Of a stretch of 64,000 bases of DNA, positions 41,446 through 53,995 are shown one piece after another. The notes beneath the pieces were generated by a model, which was given only the letters and a program-made list of their open reading frames with translations, did not search any database and was not told the DNA's origin. The stretch covers positions 11,258,438-11,322,437 of the forward strand of contig NC_133770.1 in the NCBI RefSeq assembly GCF_003597395.2. Reading direction: 5' to 3'. The position numbers were made by a program, and so were the translations under genes. Position 1 is the stretch's first letter; every line of letters begins with the position of its first letter. Origin of the DNA: Chelonoidis abingdonii (lineage: Eukaryota > Chordata > Testudines > Testudinidae).

Positions 41446-44400
41446 ATATGTGTATTCATATCAGGCCCTAGCCCACCTCAGATTCTACAGTAAAGGGCAT
41501 GATAAAAATTACCTGGAGCGGATTAGACAGACACCAGGGGTTACAGAAAGAAGGCAAGACAAAGCAGAGAGAGAGAGATGCAATATGACATTCATTTGCT
41601 CAGCATTTGTCAGATATTACTGAGGCAGAATTCTTGCAAGTGAATTTTACCTGGAGATAATTTTTACCATAAACTTAACTGAGGATGGTAGCATTGGGCC
41701 CTCTGTCAGCCAACAGGACTGTGGGGAAGTCATATTAAAATGGTAGCCCTCCTTGAAGAACATCAAAACTAACCCCAAGTGTGGAGATAGTAGGGCAGTG
41801 CCATATTTCTAAAAAATGTTTTAATAATAGCTGGACTCCTAAGTCCTTTATTTCCATCCACAAGACCATCTCTTCCTCCATTTTCCTGCTCTTTTGTTTA
41901 AAAATAGAATTATCCATACTGAAATGACATGCATCTCTGAGCAGAAGAGAATTGTTAGTAGATCTTGGGTCAAGTTTATCCCTGATGTAACCCCACTGAT
42001 GTCAGAAGAGCAATACCATGGATGCATCTAGCTCCTTGTGTTTACTCCTCCAAATATTACAAGACTGAGAAATGAATGAATTAAATAACTTTTTTTTTTC
42101 TCTGAGCAAACTCCATAATTGCTTTAATGGTGAGTCAAGCAATTCCTTATTAGAACCCTCGGGACAGGATGTTTCAGTGGAGGAAGACAAAAGAGATCAA
42201 CACAGTTAAAAAGCCAGTTCATACAGTCTGATAACAGGCATTTTAACATAACCCATTTCATACACCTGAACAGGAAGGCGGACACAGTGATACATTCAAA
42301 CCACTTAAAAAGCTGTCAGTGATGGAGTGAGAAACCTGAAGACAAAGGTTTGATTCAATTAAAATTACAGAGTCTTTGCATCTTGCTTTGGATTGAGCTT
42401 CCCTGACTCAGCCCACTTTGGACTATTCAGAGAACAAACAAACAGTCCGGACCTACATGGATATGTACATGTCCAGGGGATTTTGATCAGTATGATACAG
42501 ACAAAAACCTCTCGTTTTCTTTAACAACTGCTCAAGAGTGTGGTAAGTGCCACACAAACAAAAATAAACCCTTGCTTCCTGCCCTGAACACCTTGTCATC
42601 TAACTGGAACATGACCCAAAATGAGGTTGGTTAAGGCAGAAAAATTGGGGTGTGAGTGAAAGATAAGGAAAATTATATGGTGACACAAACAAGGCATGTG
42701 TGCCTCTCAGTTGTTTCACTAATGTGGGGTCCACAGTGGGTTTGTTTTTTATGTTAATTTCATGCTTCATAGGCAACAAGGGAGAAGTTGTTTTTTAGAA
42801 GGCGGTTGAAGGAGGTGAGGGTAGTGGCTTAGAGACTGAGCCACTGGAATCAATGGGGAAACTCCCATTGACTTTGTCAGGGTTTGGACCAGGTCCCTGG
42901 TGAACAAGTTTGGTGGCTGCAGCTCTCATCACATACGGGTTAGCATGGAAGGAAGCACTGAGGTGAGAACGGGAAAAGGAGACAGAGGGGCCACCCAGGC
43001 TGCTATCACTGATGGAACACCTAGGGGAGAAAATGCAGTGTTCAGTGTATAGCATATTTGGCTTCCCACGTACGCATCAAACCACCAGGAGGATGGTTCT
43101 GTCTTTTGGAATGGTGAGAGAGTATATTTTACGCATAGTCAGAGACTAATTCAGAGGCCCTGATTTTCCTCCCCCTTATTCCAGTAAATCAGGAGTCACT
43201 CCACTGTAGCCAGTGTGTTTAGATGGTGGTAAGGTTAGTGTAAGGGAGAGCAGATTGAAGCCTAGAGAATTTAGAGTACAGCAAGAAAAAAAACATGACA
43301 GTGCTGGAGAGGCGGACTGCCATGGAAATCTGAAGGGAAGTCAGGATTGCTCAACATGCTACTGGGCCACATATATTTTGAGGATATGAACATCTAGGAG
43401 AGAGAGAGATTGCTTGGTGCTGGCAAAAGCAGGTATAACTAAGAATAACGGTATGAACTTTAGGGTGAATGTTATGAATACCCTCCTACCGGTGAGGTCT
43501 ATGAGACTATGGAATAATCAACCAAGAGAGGTGGTGGAAGTCCCTTTAGTTGAGACATGTAAAAATACACCAGACAAGGTACAAGAACTTTGATCTGGGA
43601 ATAATCCTGCATCAGCATGGGATGGAGCAAATGGCTGAATATTTCTTTTCCATCTGTAGCTTCTGTGTTCATTTGCTGACATTCTGACTTGCAACATCTC
43701 TGCTAGTTCACCCTTGCATGCCTCATAACCAGATATAAATTATGCCAAGTGGCATCATAGTGTTGATGTGCACAGATATCCGCTAGAACATAAGGATGAA
43801 GTCCATCCTTGTGTGAGAACCATGGAGCACTTAAAGCCTAGTTGCACCCTCCAAATAAGACTTAAGTGGTACACAAACCTTGTGTCAGCCCTCTGCGCAG
43901 GGGTGAACTCCATCCTAGTAGAATACGCCATGTGAAGGTAAGTGCAAAATAATTAGAAACCCACCAACACATCTTTCGAGACCTGAGCAAGAACTTGCAT
44001 TAAGATGTACAGAGATGAACAGCTCTTGCACTTTGAAGCACTTGAATCTCTCTTTTTAACTTCTTCAATTTGAAAGGGTAATGGAAAATAAACAGAGCGC
44101 TTATGGTGTATCCTGTATGAAGGATATTATGATAAAGTAGTACAGACTGGGAGTGCTGTATTTAATTTTGCTCTCGCTTATTACATTAGTATAACAATAG
44201 CTTGTGTTTTAAGTAGTTTGCAGGTTCACAGAGAAGGAGTAGAATTACATTAGTCTTTTGGCTGTATGACCAGAAAGCGAGAGCTAGTTCAAGAGCCCTA
44301 AAGTCTAGGACCCAAAGATAATGCTTATTCTCAAAATGTATAATTCCCCATTGCATTTTTAATGATCTGTTTGCTGTTATTCCCATATTAGCTTTACTGC

Positions 44401-46649
44401 TGGCGCATCCTTTGGGCAGTTGTATGATCGGTCTCCCGTTACACATCCCTCAAGTCAGTATTGACTTCCACATCCTGCTCTTGTTAACACTTGAGCCACT
44501 GAATCTATGGTGAAAGTCATTTAAATTATTCCCACGTCCCTTCCCCCTCACCTTACTTCCCAAATTCAGAATTGTTCTTTCCTTGATTTTTGTTTGTCCG
44601 GTGCTCTATGTTTGCTTTGCTGTGCTCTGCTCTTCAATCCATTCCTGCAAGTCTAAGGACCATGTACGCACCAGACACATAGCTTGATTTTCAAAGGTGC
44701 TGAATGGGAGCTGGGGGAATTCAGCACCTCTGCAGAGCAAGACGTGCACATAGCCAACAAGACAGGAGAATGTCACCAGATTGGAACTGGCACAGCCACT
44801 TCGACGTGACAGTCTTCCACGGTTCAACTATCTGCTCTTGAACAGTGCATCTTCTTATAACAATAGGGCCAGATCCGGTGATTCGTACACACACACGCTT
44901 CCTGCTGAATCATTGGGTCTTCCATGTGGATAAAGAGTGAAATCAAGCATGAAAATGGCTGGTGCTGTTCATGGTGCTGACGGCAAAGCCCTCGTACGAT
45001 CCGTTTCTCTTTTCCAGAACCTTTTTCATAAACTGTGTGTATCTGTTTAAATGCTATAAAACATTTCAAGTCTGTAATTTGTTACAGATGCTGGGGATGG
45101 GGAATCAAGTCAGCTATAATTATGGATGCCGTATTGGCTGGAATAAATGAAAAGGTGGAGAATCTGCTTGAACTCTTACATGTTGCCTGGGCCTCCCAAA
45201 TACCTGCCTCAAAAGCAAAGCTGCTGTGCTTTCAGTTGAACCCTCAGCCACAAATTTTCATTACAATGCAGGATGCAGGTAACTGCCTTGAACCACCGTT
45301 AAATATCTAAAGTACCAATCTATTTATCAAGCCATCAAACCAAGCATCAATCATGGCATCTAGGCACAATGTACAGCATTAAAGAGAAGCCCATTTCTAC
45401 CCCGTGTTGGCTCAGCTGTGCTAGCTAGCAATCTGTGGATAGAGCCAAGGACCCACCGGCTTCTCATCCTACTCTGTCATCCCGCTGGAGTTGGGGGGGG
45501 GGGGCGGAGCATGAGTACTAGGCATGCAGTCCCTGCTCCCCTATCCTTCCCATTCTCCACAGAGCCATGGGGATGTTCTCTCCCTTTCAGGCTCCTGTAC
45601 AATCAAATAGGCCAGACCACAATTTGACCCTTAGTTATTTCCAGCAGGAAAATGATGGCTTAACACTCCAAGGAAGGAGAGAAACAAGAAGGCAGAAAGT
45701 AAAAAAACGAACAAAAACAACAAAAAAACCCACCTCAATATAGTTCTTGCTCTGAGAAGTCAATTTTGCCGAAGAAAAAATATGCAAAGTCTGCCATGAG
45801 TCCAAATTATTACATGCAGTCAACAACATATACTATTACTGATTATGCAACTGAATAGAATGAAGATCTTGGCTTAACGTTTTAAGGGAGTTATATTAAG
45901 AAGCAGCGGCTGCAGCTCCGAACAAGAAACAAAAGTATAAAATAAGGCAGTTTTAGCCACAGCCCGCCTAAACAAGAGATAAAATAATAACGTCGACAAG
46001 AGTGAAATCATCAACCCATTAAGCCTGATTCTACCAACACCAAATGGAAAAGGGCCACCCCTGCATGTCTAATTCTCATGCACAGCTGTTGCACAGATGC
46101 GGGATTTGCTCATACAAATGAAGAGTGGTGTCAAACTGCTCCTGGATGTGCTGTCACTGTAAGGATTCACACAACTCATGCACACAGTCACAGGCATCTG
46201 AGTGTGCTGTGTGCATCTAGTGTTCTGAAAACCAGGCCCAAATTTGGAGAAAAAAAAACCCCTCAAGGAATCTTATTTGTCTTCCCTTTCAAGGCCCTTT
46301 ACAGCCTTTCCCCACCTCCGCTATCATAGTGACATTCTTTAACAAAATGTTGGCTTCCACCTCTGACTGACCCAGGACACCAGCCTCCGTCATTCACTTG
46401 TTAAATTTTCCAACAAGCAGCTTTGACCTTTCTCCTGTGCTGCCCCACATGCTCAAGAGGCCCTTCGCATACACTTCCACAAAACCACTCATTGCCCATC
46501 TCCAAACCCCTCTTTAAAACAATCATTTGCTGGAATGTCTACAAAAACATCTTGACAACGGTCAGATGGCGGGTGTGCCCAGATGACTGCCTATCATCCT
46601 GATCAGTACTGTCTCTGTTTCCTTCTCTTCCCCCATCCATCTGTCTCTA
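41446..46649. other. Intronic sequence, mostly unassigned
   Basis: About 5.2 kb with no gene and few repeats: a short palindrome at 42838-42900 (actcccattgactttgtcag) and one at 44684-44735 (ttcaaaggtgctgaatggga facing ttcagcacctctgca). This is the longest low-repeat stretch in the window. No exon-like frame with splice signals seen. Confidence 0.55.
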
Positions 46650-46815
46650 TGCTTCTATGGCCTCTTGTTTATTACATAGATTGGAAACTCTTTGGGGCAA
46701 GGATGGCCTTTCTGTTCTGTGTTTGCAGAGCACCTAACTCAGTGGACTCCTGGTCCATCACTGGGACCCCCAGGCTCTGTGGTAATACAAATCATCCTTC
46801 GAGGTCATATACTCT
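46650..46815 (+). repeat. MIR/L2-type tail, plus strand
   Basis: 'gattggaaactctttggggc', 'agagcacctaactcagtgga' and 'ggtccatcactgggaccccc'. Confidence 0.65.
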
Positions 46816-47012
46816 ACTCTAAACCAGAGAGTTACACCAATGTCAGATCACTCAGCTGGAGAAGTGACTACACTAGGATCTCACTATCCCACATGGTTTA
46901 TAATTTGTATACAAAAATTATCACCCTTTACTTTGTTATCAGCAAAGATACCATGGCAAGGGCTGTATCACCTTTAAACTCTCCTCTGCCGTGATGTCTA
47001 CGGTATACTAAT

Positions 47013-47165
47013 AGACTCATAGACTTTAAGGTCAGAAGTGACCATTATGATCATCTAGTCTGATCTCCTGCACAACGCACGTCACAGAATCTCACCCACC
47101 CACTCCTGTAACACACCCCTAACCTATGCCTGAGTTACTGAAGTCCTCAAATCACGGACAATGCT
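47013..47165 (-). mobile_element. CR1 3' end
   Basis: 'agactcatagactttaaggt', 'gaccattatgatcatctagt', 'ctgatctcctgcacaacgca'. Confidence 0.88.
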
Positions 47166-47255
47166 TAGGCAGTTGGTGTGCTGTGACCACTGTTGACTAT
47201 GCTGACTGATATCATTTCATTGCTTCCTCATGCTTCCCCATCCTGTGTTTTCTGA

Positions 47256-47505
47256 GGGCTTGTCTACACTACCACACAGGGTCGATCTAAGATACACAAC
47301 TTCAGCTACATGAATAGCGTAGCTGAAGTTGATGTACTTACATCCACTTACGGCAGGATCTTCACTGGAGGAGTACCAGAGTTGACACGCAAGCGCTCAG
47401 CGGTCGATTTATCGTGTCTAGTATAGACGCGATAAGTCGACCCCCGCTGGATCGATCATTGCCCGGCAGTTTGGTGGGTAGTGTAGACAAGCCCTTATAC
47501 TTAGG
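47256..47505. mobile_element. MITE, 'tagctgaagtt' family, third copy
   Basis: Ends 'gagggcttgtctacacta' and 'tagtgtagacaagccctt' are inverted repeats. Internal 'catgaatagcgtagctgaag' and 'cgtgtctagtatagacgcga' as in 10266. Confidence 0.9.
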
Positions 47506-47509
47506 CCAG

Positions 47510-47805
47510 GTCCACAACAGACGTTTTTGCTGTTGTAGCAATATCTGTTAACAATGCAAGTCCCCCTCTCCCTCAACACATCCCCTCCCCAAACAACTCT
47601 ATACTGGCAAAAGCCCTGGTGCAGCTGAAGTTACATTGGTATAGAAGTCCTTTTGCTGATATAGCTTAGTTTGCTCGCTGAACTGGGATAAGCTACCTTA
47701 GCAAATGCATTTTTTTTGGCAGAAACATGCTGCCTCTACATTAGGCGGGTTTTGCCAATAAAACTGTGCCGGCAAAACTGTAGTGTAAAGTCATCCTTCG
47801 ATTGT
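47510..47805. mobile_element. MITE, 'ctgatatagctta' family
   Basis: Begins 'aggccaggtccacaacagac' and ends 'ggcaaaactgtagtgtaaa'. Contains 'ttttgctgatatagcttagt' and 'atgctgcctctacattaggc'. Adjacent to the previous MITE with about 5 bp between. Confidence 0.7.
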
Positions 47806-47811
47806 GTAAAT

Positions 47812-47915
47812 TGCTCAGGGTGGGCTGTTGCTTGTACAGCACCTAGCCTAACGGGGCCCTGGTCCATCACTGGGTCCTCTAGGCTACGGTAATACAAATT
47901 AATAATAATTAGCAA
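47812..47915 (+). repeat. MIR/L2-type tail, plus strand
   Basis: 'cttgtacagcacctagccta', 'acggggccctggtccatcac' and 'ggtaatacaaattaat'. Confidence 0.75.
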
Positions 47916-48120
47916 AGTCTAATATGATAATTGTGTCATTTCTAAAAAAAAGGTGTTACTGAATGTTTACTACTATATTGTCATTGTCTTACATAATTAA
48001 AAGTTAACGGTAATGATCCTAATAAATGGACATGGTGCATTTGGTGATGTAGCATGTTTGCCCTTTCATTATCTATGTTCACCTTGGGGGAAATGCAGCC
48101 CTGTGCAGAGAGCCAGCACA

Positions 48121-48192
48121 TAGAATCATAGAATATCATGGTTGGAAGGGACATCAGGAGGTCATCTAGTCCAACCCACTGCTCAAAGCACA
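48121..48192 (-). mobile_element. CR1 3' fragment
   Basis: 'tagaatcatagaatatcatg', 'gttggaagggacatcaggag', 'tcatctagtccaacccactg'. Confidence 0.9.
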
Positions 48193-48499
48193 ATATCTTT
48201 GGATTATTTAAGTCCAACTTCAACTTCCATATAGAACCATATTCACTTTGCTTGTCTTGTCCTGAGTTATTCTTCAGATAAAAATTGAGATTTGAATAAT
48301 GAAGTTTTATCCCCAGGTTCTCCAAAAGAAGTATGGACAAGCAAGGTACTTTCCACTGATGACAACATTTCTTTTGAGGTCTAATAACAAATTGACAGAG
48401 ATGGCATGCCAATTAAAACAGTTATTGAATCACAATGAATGGCATCGTACAAATCTTGCAGGAGTAATAACGTTCTCTTGATGTATAGGGAGGCAGGTG

Positions 48500-48665
48500 C
48501 TTTGGGCTTGATTCAGGAAAGTCCCTAATCACGTAGTTAAATTCAAGAATGTGCTTAAAACTCATTGACCTCCCTGGAAGTTTAAAAACATGCTTAAGTT
48601 CCATGGAAATCAATGGGACTTACACACCTGCTTAAAGCTAACCCCATGATTCACTATGTTGCTGA
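48500..48665. repeat. Palindromic repeat (gggcttgattcagg type)
   Basis: 'gggcttgattcaggaaagtc' and 'gttgctgaaccggggcc' are inverted ends; inner pair 'gtgcttaaaactcattgac' and 'atcaatgggacttacacac'. Confidence 0.6.
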
Positions 48666-51119
48666 ACCGGGGCCTTGTATCACTGCCGACTGAGAGGAGG
48701 TTCTGTCACCTAGTATTGAAATAAAGGAGCAGAATGAATGTAAAACCGTGTTTCTCTTTAAATGGACAAGATAATGACTAGTAATTGCAGCCGTTTTATC
48801 AAGAACGTACAGGTTATATATATACCCACACAAAAACATGCCATTAATCCACTGACAACACCAATGGATAAAGAGCTCTATTCATGCAAATGCAGAATGG
48901 TTCACAATGATGAACTAGGACATTTTCAGCAAGTAACAAATTGCTTTTTTGCACAGTTTTAGGACGTGATCCTTCCTGTACAGCATCCCCGGTGCAGACA
49001 AGAGAAACTCCGCATGCACACTGAACAGATTCAGGCTTGATCCTGCAATCATGCACTCATCACACAAGTCTACCTTCACTAGGACGACTTCTAGTATTCC
49101 AAACAGAAGCAATTAACAGCTGCCAGTTTTACACTGAAAAGCAGATGTCACATAAATGTTTTCTTATTTCCTCCCAAAGTTAAGAACAGGGGTTTAAAAT
49201 TTCACTGGTCTGACTTTCAGGGTGTGATAATACTAATCGTGGACATTTGAACTGATGGTTGAAAAAAGGTCTCTGTTTTTGCCAGTAATGTTACAGAAAA
49301 TACCTTTAGAAATGTTTTAAAATAACGTATAAAACATTGGGGTTACTTTCGTATCCTTCCTCCCCTGGCTTTGGAGCTGGAGGAATGCAAAAACAGGTCT
49401 ATCCTAAAATACTTTTTCTCTGTAACATGTGGCATATATAGAATACACAGGCCAGATCCTCAGCTGCTGTAAATCGAGTAGATTTATTGATTTCAACAGA
49501 GCTATGCTCATTTACACCAACTGAGGCAATGGTTGCATTGTGCTGTGTGATCCAGCCAATAATGTTAGGATAAGCCACAGACCATAATTCGCTTTGCTAC
49601 TCATCCCAAACTCATGATAGTAAAACCAATTATTTAGATTCCGGGTTCCAGGCATTGGTTCAGCTCACTAATTCACACCATTCTTTGCTCACTAGGAACT
49701 TGATTAATTAACTTCTTTCCTGAACCAGAACTCCAGCACAGGCAGTTGGTTACAGTTCCTTCATCCTTGGGGCAGAGGCTAGCCCTGAGCTTACCTACAA
49801 CTAACTAGTTCTGGATCTAAGTTTCAACACTGATGTAGGATCCCTATGGAATCCATGAGTCCTCCCCACCCACTCCTACCCCCCAGACACTCCCTATGTA
49901 GTGGGGGAAAGGGACAGATATACAGAACAGTTACAATCAACAGGGAATGTCTTTACATGGAGAATTCTCAGCCAGAAATCTGCAGCCAGAGTATAGCTCC
50001 TTCATGCCACCAGAGTGGCACAGAGGGACCGTAACAGAGTAGGGAATCTGACCCTATATAGGAACATGTTGAGAAACCAAACCCACTGTAATACAGCTCC
50101 TCATCGACCACTAAGACTCTCTCAGTACCTGTCTTCCTATATCTGCACAATTCCATTACACTTCGCACACTGTGCATGCAGAACAAAAGGAAGTGCCCAA
50201 GGTATTACTGAAAAGGTCAATGCTTGTCTTGTCCTCATGAATCATTAGCATATACATCAGTGTCTTCTCCCCTTTCCTTAGCCCTTTTGCTTTTACACGC
50301 TCATTCAACCAGAGATAACAAATAACACCTGCACTAATGCACGATCCTCTCCTTGCCCTTGTGTAATCCTTTCTAACAAAAAAACTAGCTAATAATACAT
50401 TTTGGCTTGGAGTAATTGTGCGCCTTCCTTGCTAAAAACCACCCCAAAATGCCTCTGTTATTCATTGCCAGGGCCCACTCAAGTGCAGAAATCATCTCAA
50501 AAGAGACTCTGTAAAATAATATTGTGGCTTTCACACATTATTGTTAATCATTTGCATTGCAGAAGCACCTAGGAGCCTCCCCTCCTGGGCTAGGACTCCA
50601 TTGTAGTAGGAGCAGTATGAACTTAGAAAAATAGACAGTCCCCTTCCCAAAGAGCTTACTGGCACAGGACTCTTCATCCAAGGGGTTCGATTTACAAGTA
50701 AAATCTAGCGTTGGCCTGGGTTTATATTTGCTGTCAGTTATTATTAGGATGAAGGGCTAATGAATTACAAAGCATGTTTACCAAAGAACACACTCTAGGG
50801 CTGGGGATCACATGGTAGGCAATCAGACGGTCACCAAAAGCTTCGGTGGTGTGAGATGATTGCCAACAATGGACATAAACTGAATATCCAGCCAAACCAT
50901 CTTCAGGGACTTGCTAGAGATCGATGTGGGTGGTTCTGATTCTGCGAGAAGTCTATGTCCCTTGGAGACTTGCCATGATGATGGCAATTGCAATTAGGAA
51001 CTTAAGTCTTTCTGGCTCATGCACCACCACCTGCAGTAAGAGATTCTGCACTAGGGACTTGGTTAACGGTTCTGTTGGTTAATAATAACCTACCTCCCAA
51101 GAGAGTATAGGGCTTCATC
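48666..51119. other. Intronic sequence with sparse repeats
   Basis: 49450-49545 is a palindromic repeat (ggccagatcctcagctgctg / ccaactgaggc) and 50540-50665 is a minus-sense MIR/L2-type tail (gaagcacctaggagcctccc). Otherwise nothing recognised. Confidence 0.5.
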
Positions 51120-51655
51120 TGTTTGAAAGCACTATGTAAGTGTTAGCTCACAGCCAGGTTGTAGGTGGCCAGACCTAGGAGTCAGAGCCAGAGTCTGCAG
51201 TGGCAAGACAGGAGACAAGAGGTAGCTGGGTCAGGATACCAGGAGGTCAGAAGCAGGAGACGAACTGGAGATCGTGAACCACAAGTCAGGAACCAGAGTC
51301 AGGGCCATGAGACACACTGGAGGTCAGGAACCTCAAGCCAGATGCCAGGAGTTAAGCCATGCTGGGATGCTAGGAAGTCAAACCAGAGCCAGAAGCACAC
51401 ACTCCAGTGAACCCAGAGTGAAGCCCAGCTGTTTAGATTGCATCCTGCTCCTGCTGTTGGTTTAAGTAGGGCCAGCTGGCCAATCAGCTGTTTTGGGACT
51501 CTGCCAATTGGATTTCAGGGGCAGACCCTCACAGTGGGGTTGGGCTTCACAGATCCTAGGGTGGCAGGTGGAGGGTTGGAGTGTGGCTGCTCCCATGAAC
51601 TGTCAGGACCCAAGCTCAAAACCTTGGGGTCATGACATAGTATAATACACTCTGT
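51120..51655 (+). mobile_element. LTR-like element
   Basis: Contains diverged internal repeats of 'aggtcaggaacc/ gtcaggatacc' type at 51220-51330, then 'aagtagggccagctggccaa', 'cagggg..agaccctcaca' and ends near 'ccttggggtcatgaca'. Looks like a gypsy-type LTR repeat I associate with turtles; ends not proven. The plus frame through it is low complexity and not a gene. Confidence 0.5.
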
Positions 51656-51954
51656 AATACAGAATAGCCTTTTTCACACCTGTATTTTCAAGTTACATGG
51701 TGGTTTCAGGCTCTTAGCCACTAAAATACAACTTCTTTTGTTTCCTCTGCTGGCTCAATTAAATTAAACTCGGCAAATGTCCAAAGGACAATAACACTTA
51801 GATTTATTTTAGAGGTGGAGAGAGAGGGAATCAAATAAGAGAGTCCATGTTATCCGTTAGAGTGTTGCTGAATGTGCCAGCAGCACATACCTGCTGTGCT
51901 GATGAGGATAAGAAGAAACTTGCTCTGTGGGAAGGTTATTCCATAATTCTCCAT

Positions 51955-52078
51955 TCAGGAGGTTATTGCATCTTCCTCTGAAGCATCTGGTGCTGGCCAC
52001 TGTTGGAGACAGGCTACTGGACTAGATGGGCTACTGGTTTGATCTGGAAAGGGAATTCCTACATTCCTATGGAACACA
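51955..52078 (+). mobile_element. CR1-related 3' end, plus strand
   Basis: 'tctggtgctggccactgttg', 'agacaggctactggactaga' and 'tgggctactggtttgatctg', ending in short 'acattcctatgg' units. Confidence 0.75.
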
Positions 52079-52289
52079 CCTAATGCATTCATGCGGAATA
52101 TATCAGCATGGAGGCTGATCATACTAAATATATGCAAGTAGGATGTTCCTCTCATATCCAGAGTGTACCAGCATGACCATACATTCCACTTGTTTGTAAT
52201 GGCATTTTGCTAGAACAATGGCAGCACTGCAGGTGCCATGGAAGATGAGCGACAAAATGGCTAGTGAAATCAAGAGGGATGATCATCTT

Positions 52290-52455
52290 GTGATTAGGGA
52301 ATAGGACTCATGAGACCTGGTTTTAGTCCCATTCACTGCCAGGGACATTCTGTGATATCTTGGGCAAGTCACATCATTTCTCTATACCTCCATCCTCCAG
52401 CTGTAAAATGGGGAAAATAATATTACATGTCTTCTCTATTTAGATTGTAGGCAAT
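52290..52455 (+). repeat. MIR copy
   Basis: 'ctcatgagacctggttttag', 'cttgggcaagtcacatcatt', 'ccagctgtaaaatggggaaa' and 'tttagattgtaggc'. Confidence 0.8.
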
Positions 52456-52539
52456 TTGATGTGGGAGTGGTCTTACAGTCCATCACAAAATGAGGCTCTG
52501 ACAGTGAGTGAGGCCACTAGGTATTAATGCAATACGCAG

Positions 52540-52690
52540 GAACATAGGATTTGCCACATTGGCTCAGATCTCCAGGTGGTAATTATGGGATAACCTGTCC
52601 ATGTGGAATGTTTCTTCCTAACCCAACTTTCTAGACCTTGGCTTATGCTGAAGCATGTGAGTTTATACCCCTTGCAGTATGAATAATAAG
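52540..52690 (-). mobile_element. CR1-related 3' end, minus strand
   Basis: 'ggaacataggatttgccaca', 'ttggctcagatctccaggtg', and 'ccttggcttatgctgaagca'. Opposite in orientation to 51955-52078. Confidence 0.6.
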
Positions 52691-53777
52691 AGTGAATCTG
52701 CCAAGTCTGGCATCATGTAGCACCTAGTTTTACCCCAAGTCTCTTGCCCCATGCTGCTGAACCTGGTGTTAGATTGTCAGTGGATGCTCTGCCCTGCTGT
52801 GGAGAGAAATCCAACACCACCAAAGCACTTCTGAAGAGCTAATAGCCAGGAGAACAACTCCAGCCACGTTATTGCCACACAAGGCTGCAACAAGGAGGGA
52901 GGCGCATGCACAATGAAATAACTTCTCTCCAGTGCTGGCGAGGGCAATAAGAACAGCTCACTCAAAGGCTTTGAAAGAATGGGAGATTGATGAGGTATTT
53001 CAGGAAAAAAAAAACAAGAGCAAACTCTCCCTCTCCAGCACAACATAGCAGTCCAGCTTCATCTTCCCATCCAGACGGGCTCCTTTTCAAAGCGCACATC
53101 TGTGAAACTCGCTCACCCGCTGCATTTGGGAAAGTGCAACCTAATCAACTCTCTCTCCCCCGCCCCACATCTTTCATTTTACTCGATCATGTTCAAATGA
53201 CAACAGGGCTCTGGCTTGCATGATGCTCCTGTGGGGGAAGATTGCTGCACATGTATAGCCCGGTAAAGAGCTGTTGATAATACCTGATGGGGCTGGAAAT
53301 GTGCAGCTGTCCCTTTAAATATTTCACCAGGAGGTGAGGGTGGGATGGAAAGCATGCCATATGCTAAAAGAGTTTACAAGGGCAGCCAGAATTAAAGAGT
53401 GATTTTACAATGAGACATAAAACCAGAGTCCTGACCACTTCCTATTCCATTCAGCTTCTTAGACCGTGCCTGTCACTATTGTGCCCGGATGCAGCCCAGA
53501 AGCGCATTAAAACATCTGTCATGCGTGTCTCTTTTTTGTGGTCATGAAAGATCCCAGGGCACTTCGGATAAAGAAGGAATATAAGCCCTGGGGTGTTCTC
53601 CAAATATTATGGCTACTAAAATACACCCCGCAATTTCAACTGGCTAGGGTATTCCTGGTCAGTCCCTGTGCTAAACTGTTGTGGAGTGTTGCTATGCACG
53701 GTTGTATACCTGCTGTGCTCAGGGTTGTTTGTCATGTGATCACTCGGTCCCCAACACACACCTCTGAGAGGCTGCGA
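52691..53777. other. Intronic sequence without recognised elements
   Basis: Nothing supportable. Confidence 0.5.
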
Positions 53778-53995
53778 GGAGGCAGTATGGCCTAGAGGAT
53801 AAAGCACTAGACTGGAGGCCTGAGTTTTACTTTCAGCTCTTCCATGGGCCTGCTGGGTGACCTTGGTCAAGTTACTGCCCTGTGCCTCAGTTTCCCCAGT
53901 TGTAAAATGGGGATAATGATATGGACTTTCTTTGTGAAGTGCTTTGAGATCTACTGATGAAAAACACTCTGTAAGAGCTAAGTATTACTATACAC
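53778..53995 (+). repeat. MIR, nearly full length
   Basis: Full MIR order: gaggcagtatggcctagagg, 'ataaagcactagactggagg', 'gctgggtgaccttggtcaag', 'cctgtgcctcagtttcccca', 'gttgtaaaatggggataatg', 'gtgctttgagatctactgat'. The best MIR in the window. Confidence 0.9.

Noticed and set aside
51165..51465. Polar, repeat-rich frame (RSQSQS, SQGHETHWRSG)
   Set aside because: Produced by diverged internal repeats of an LTR-like element; no splice signals or homology.
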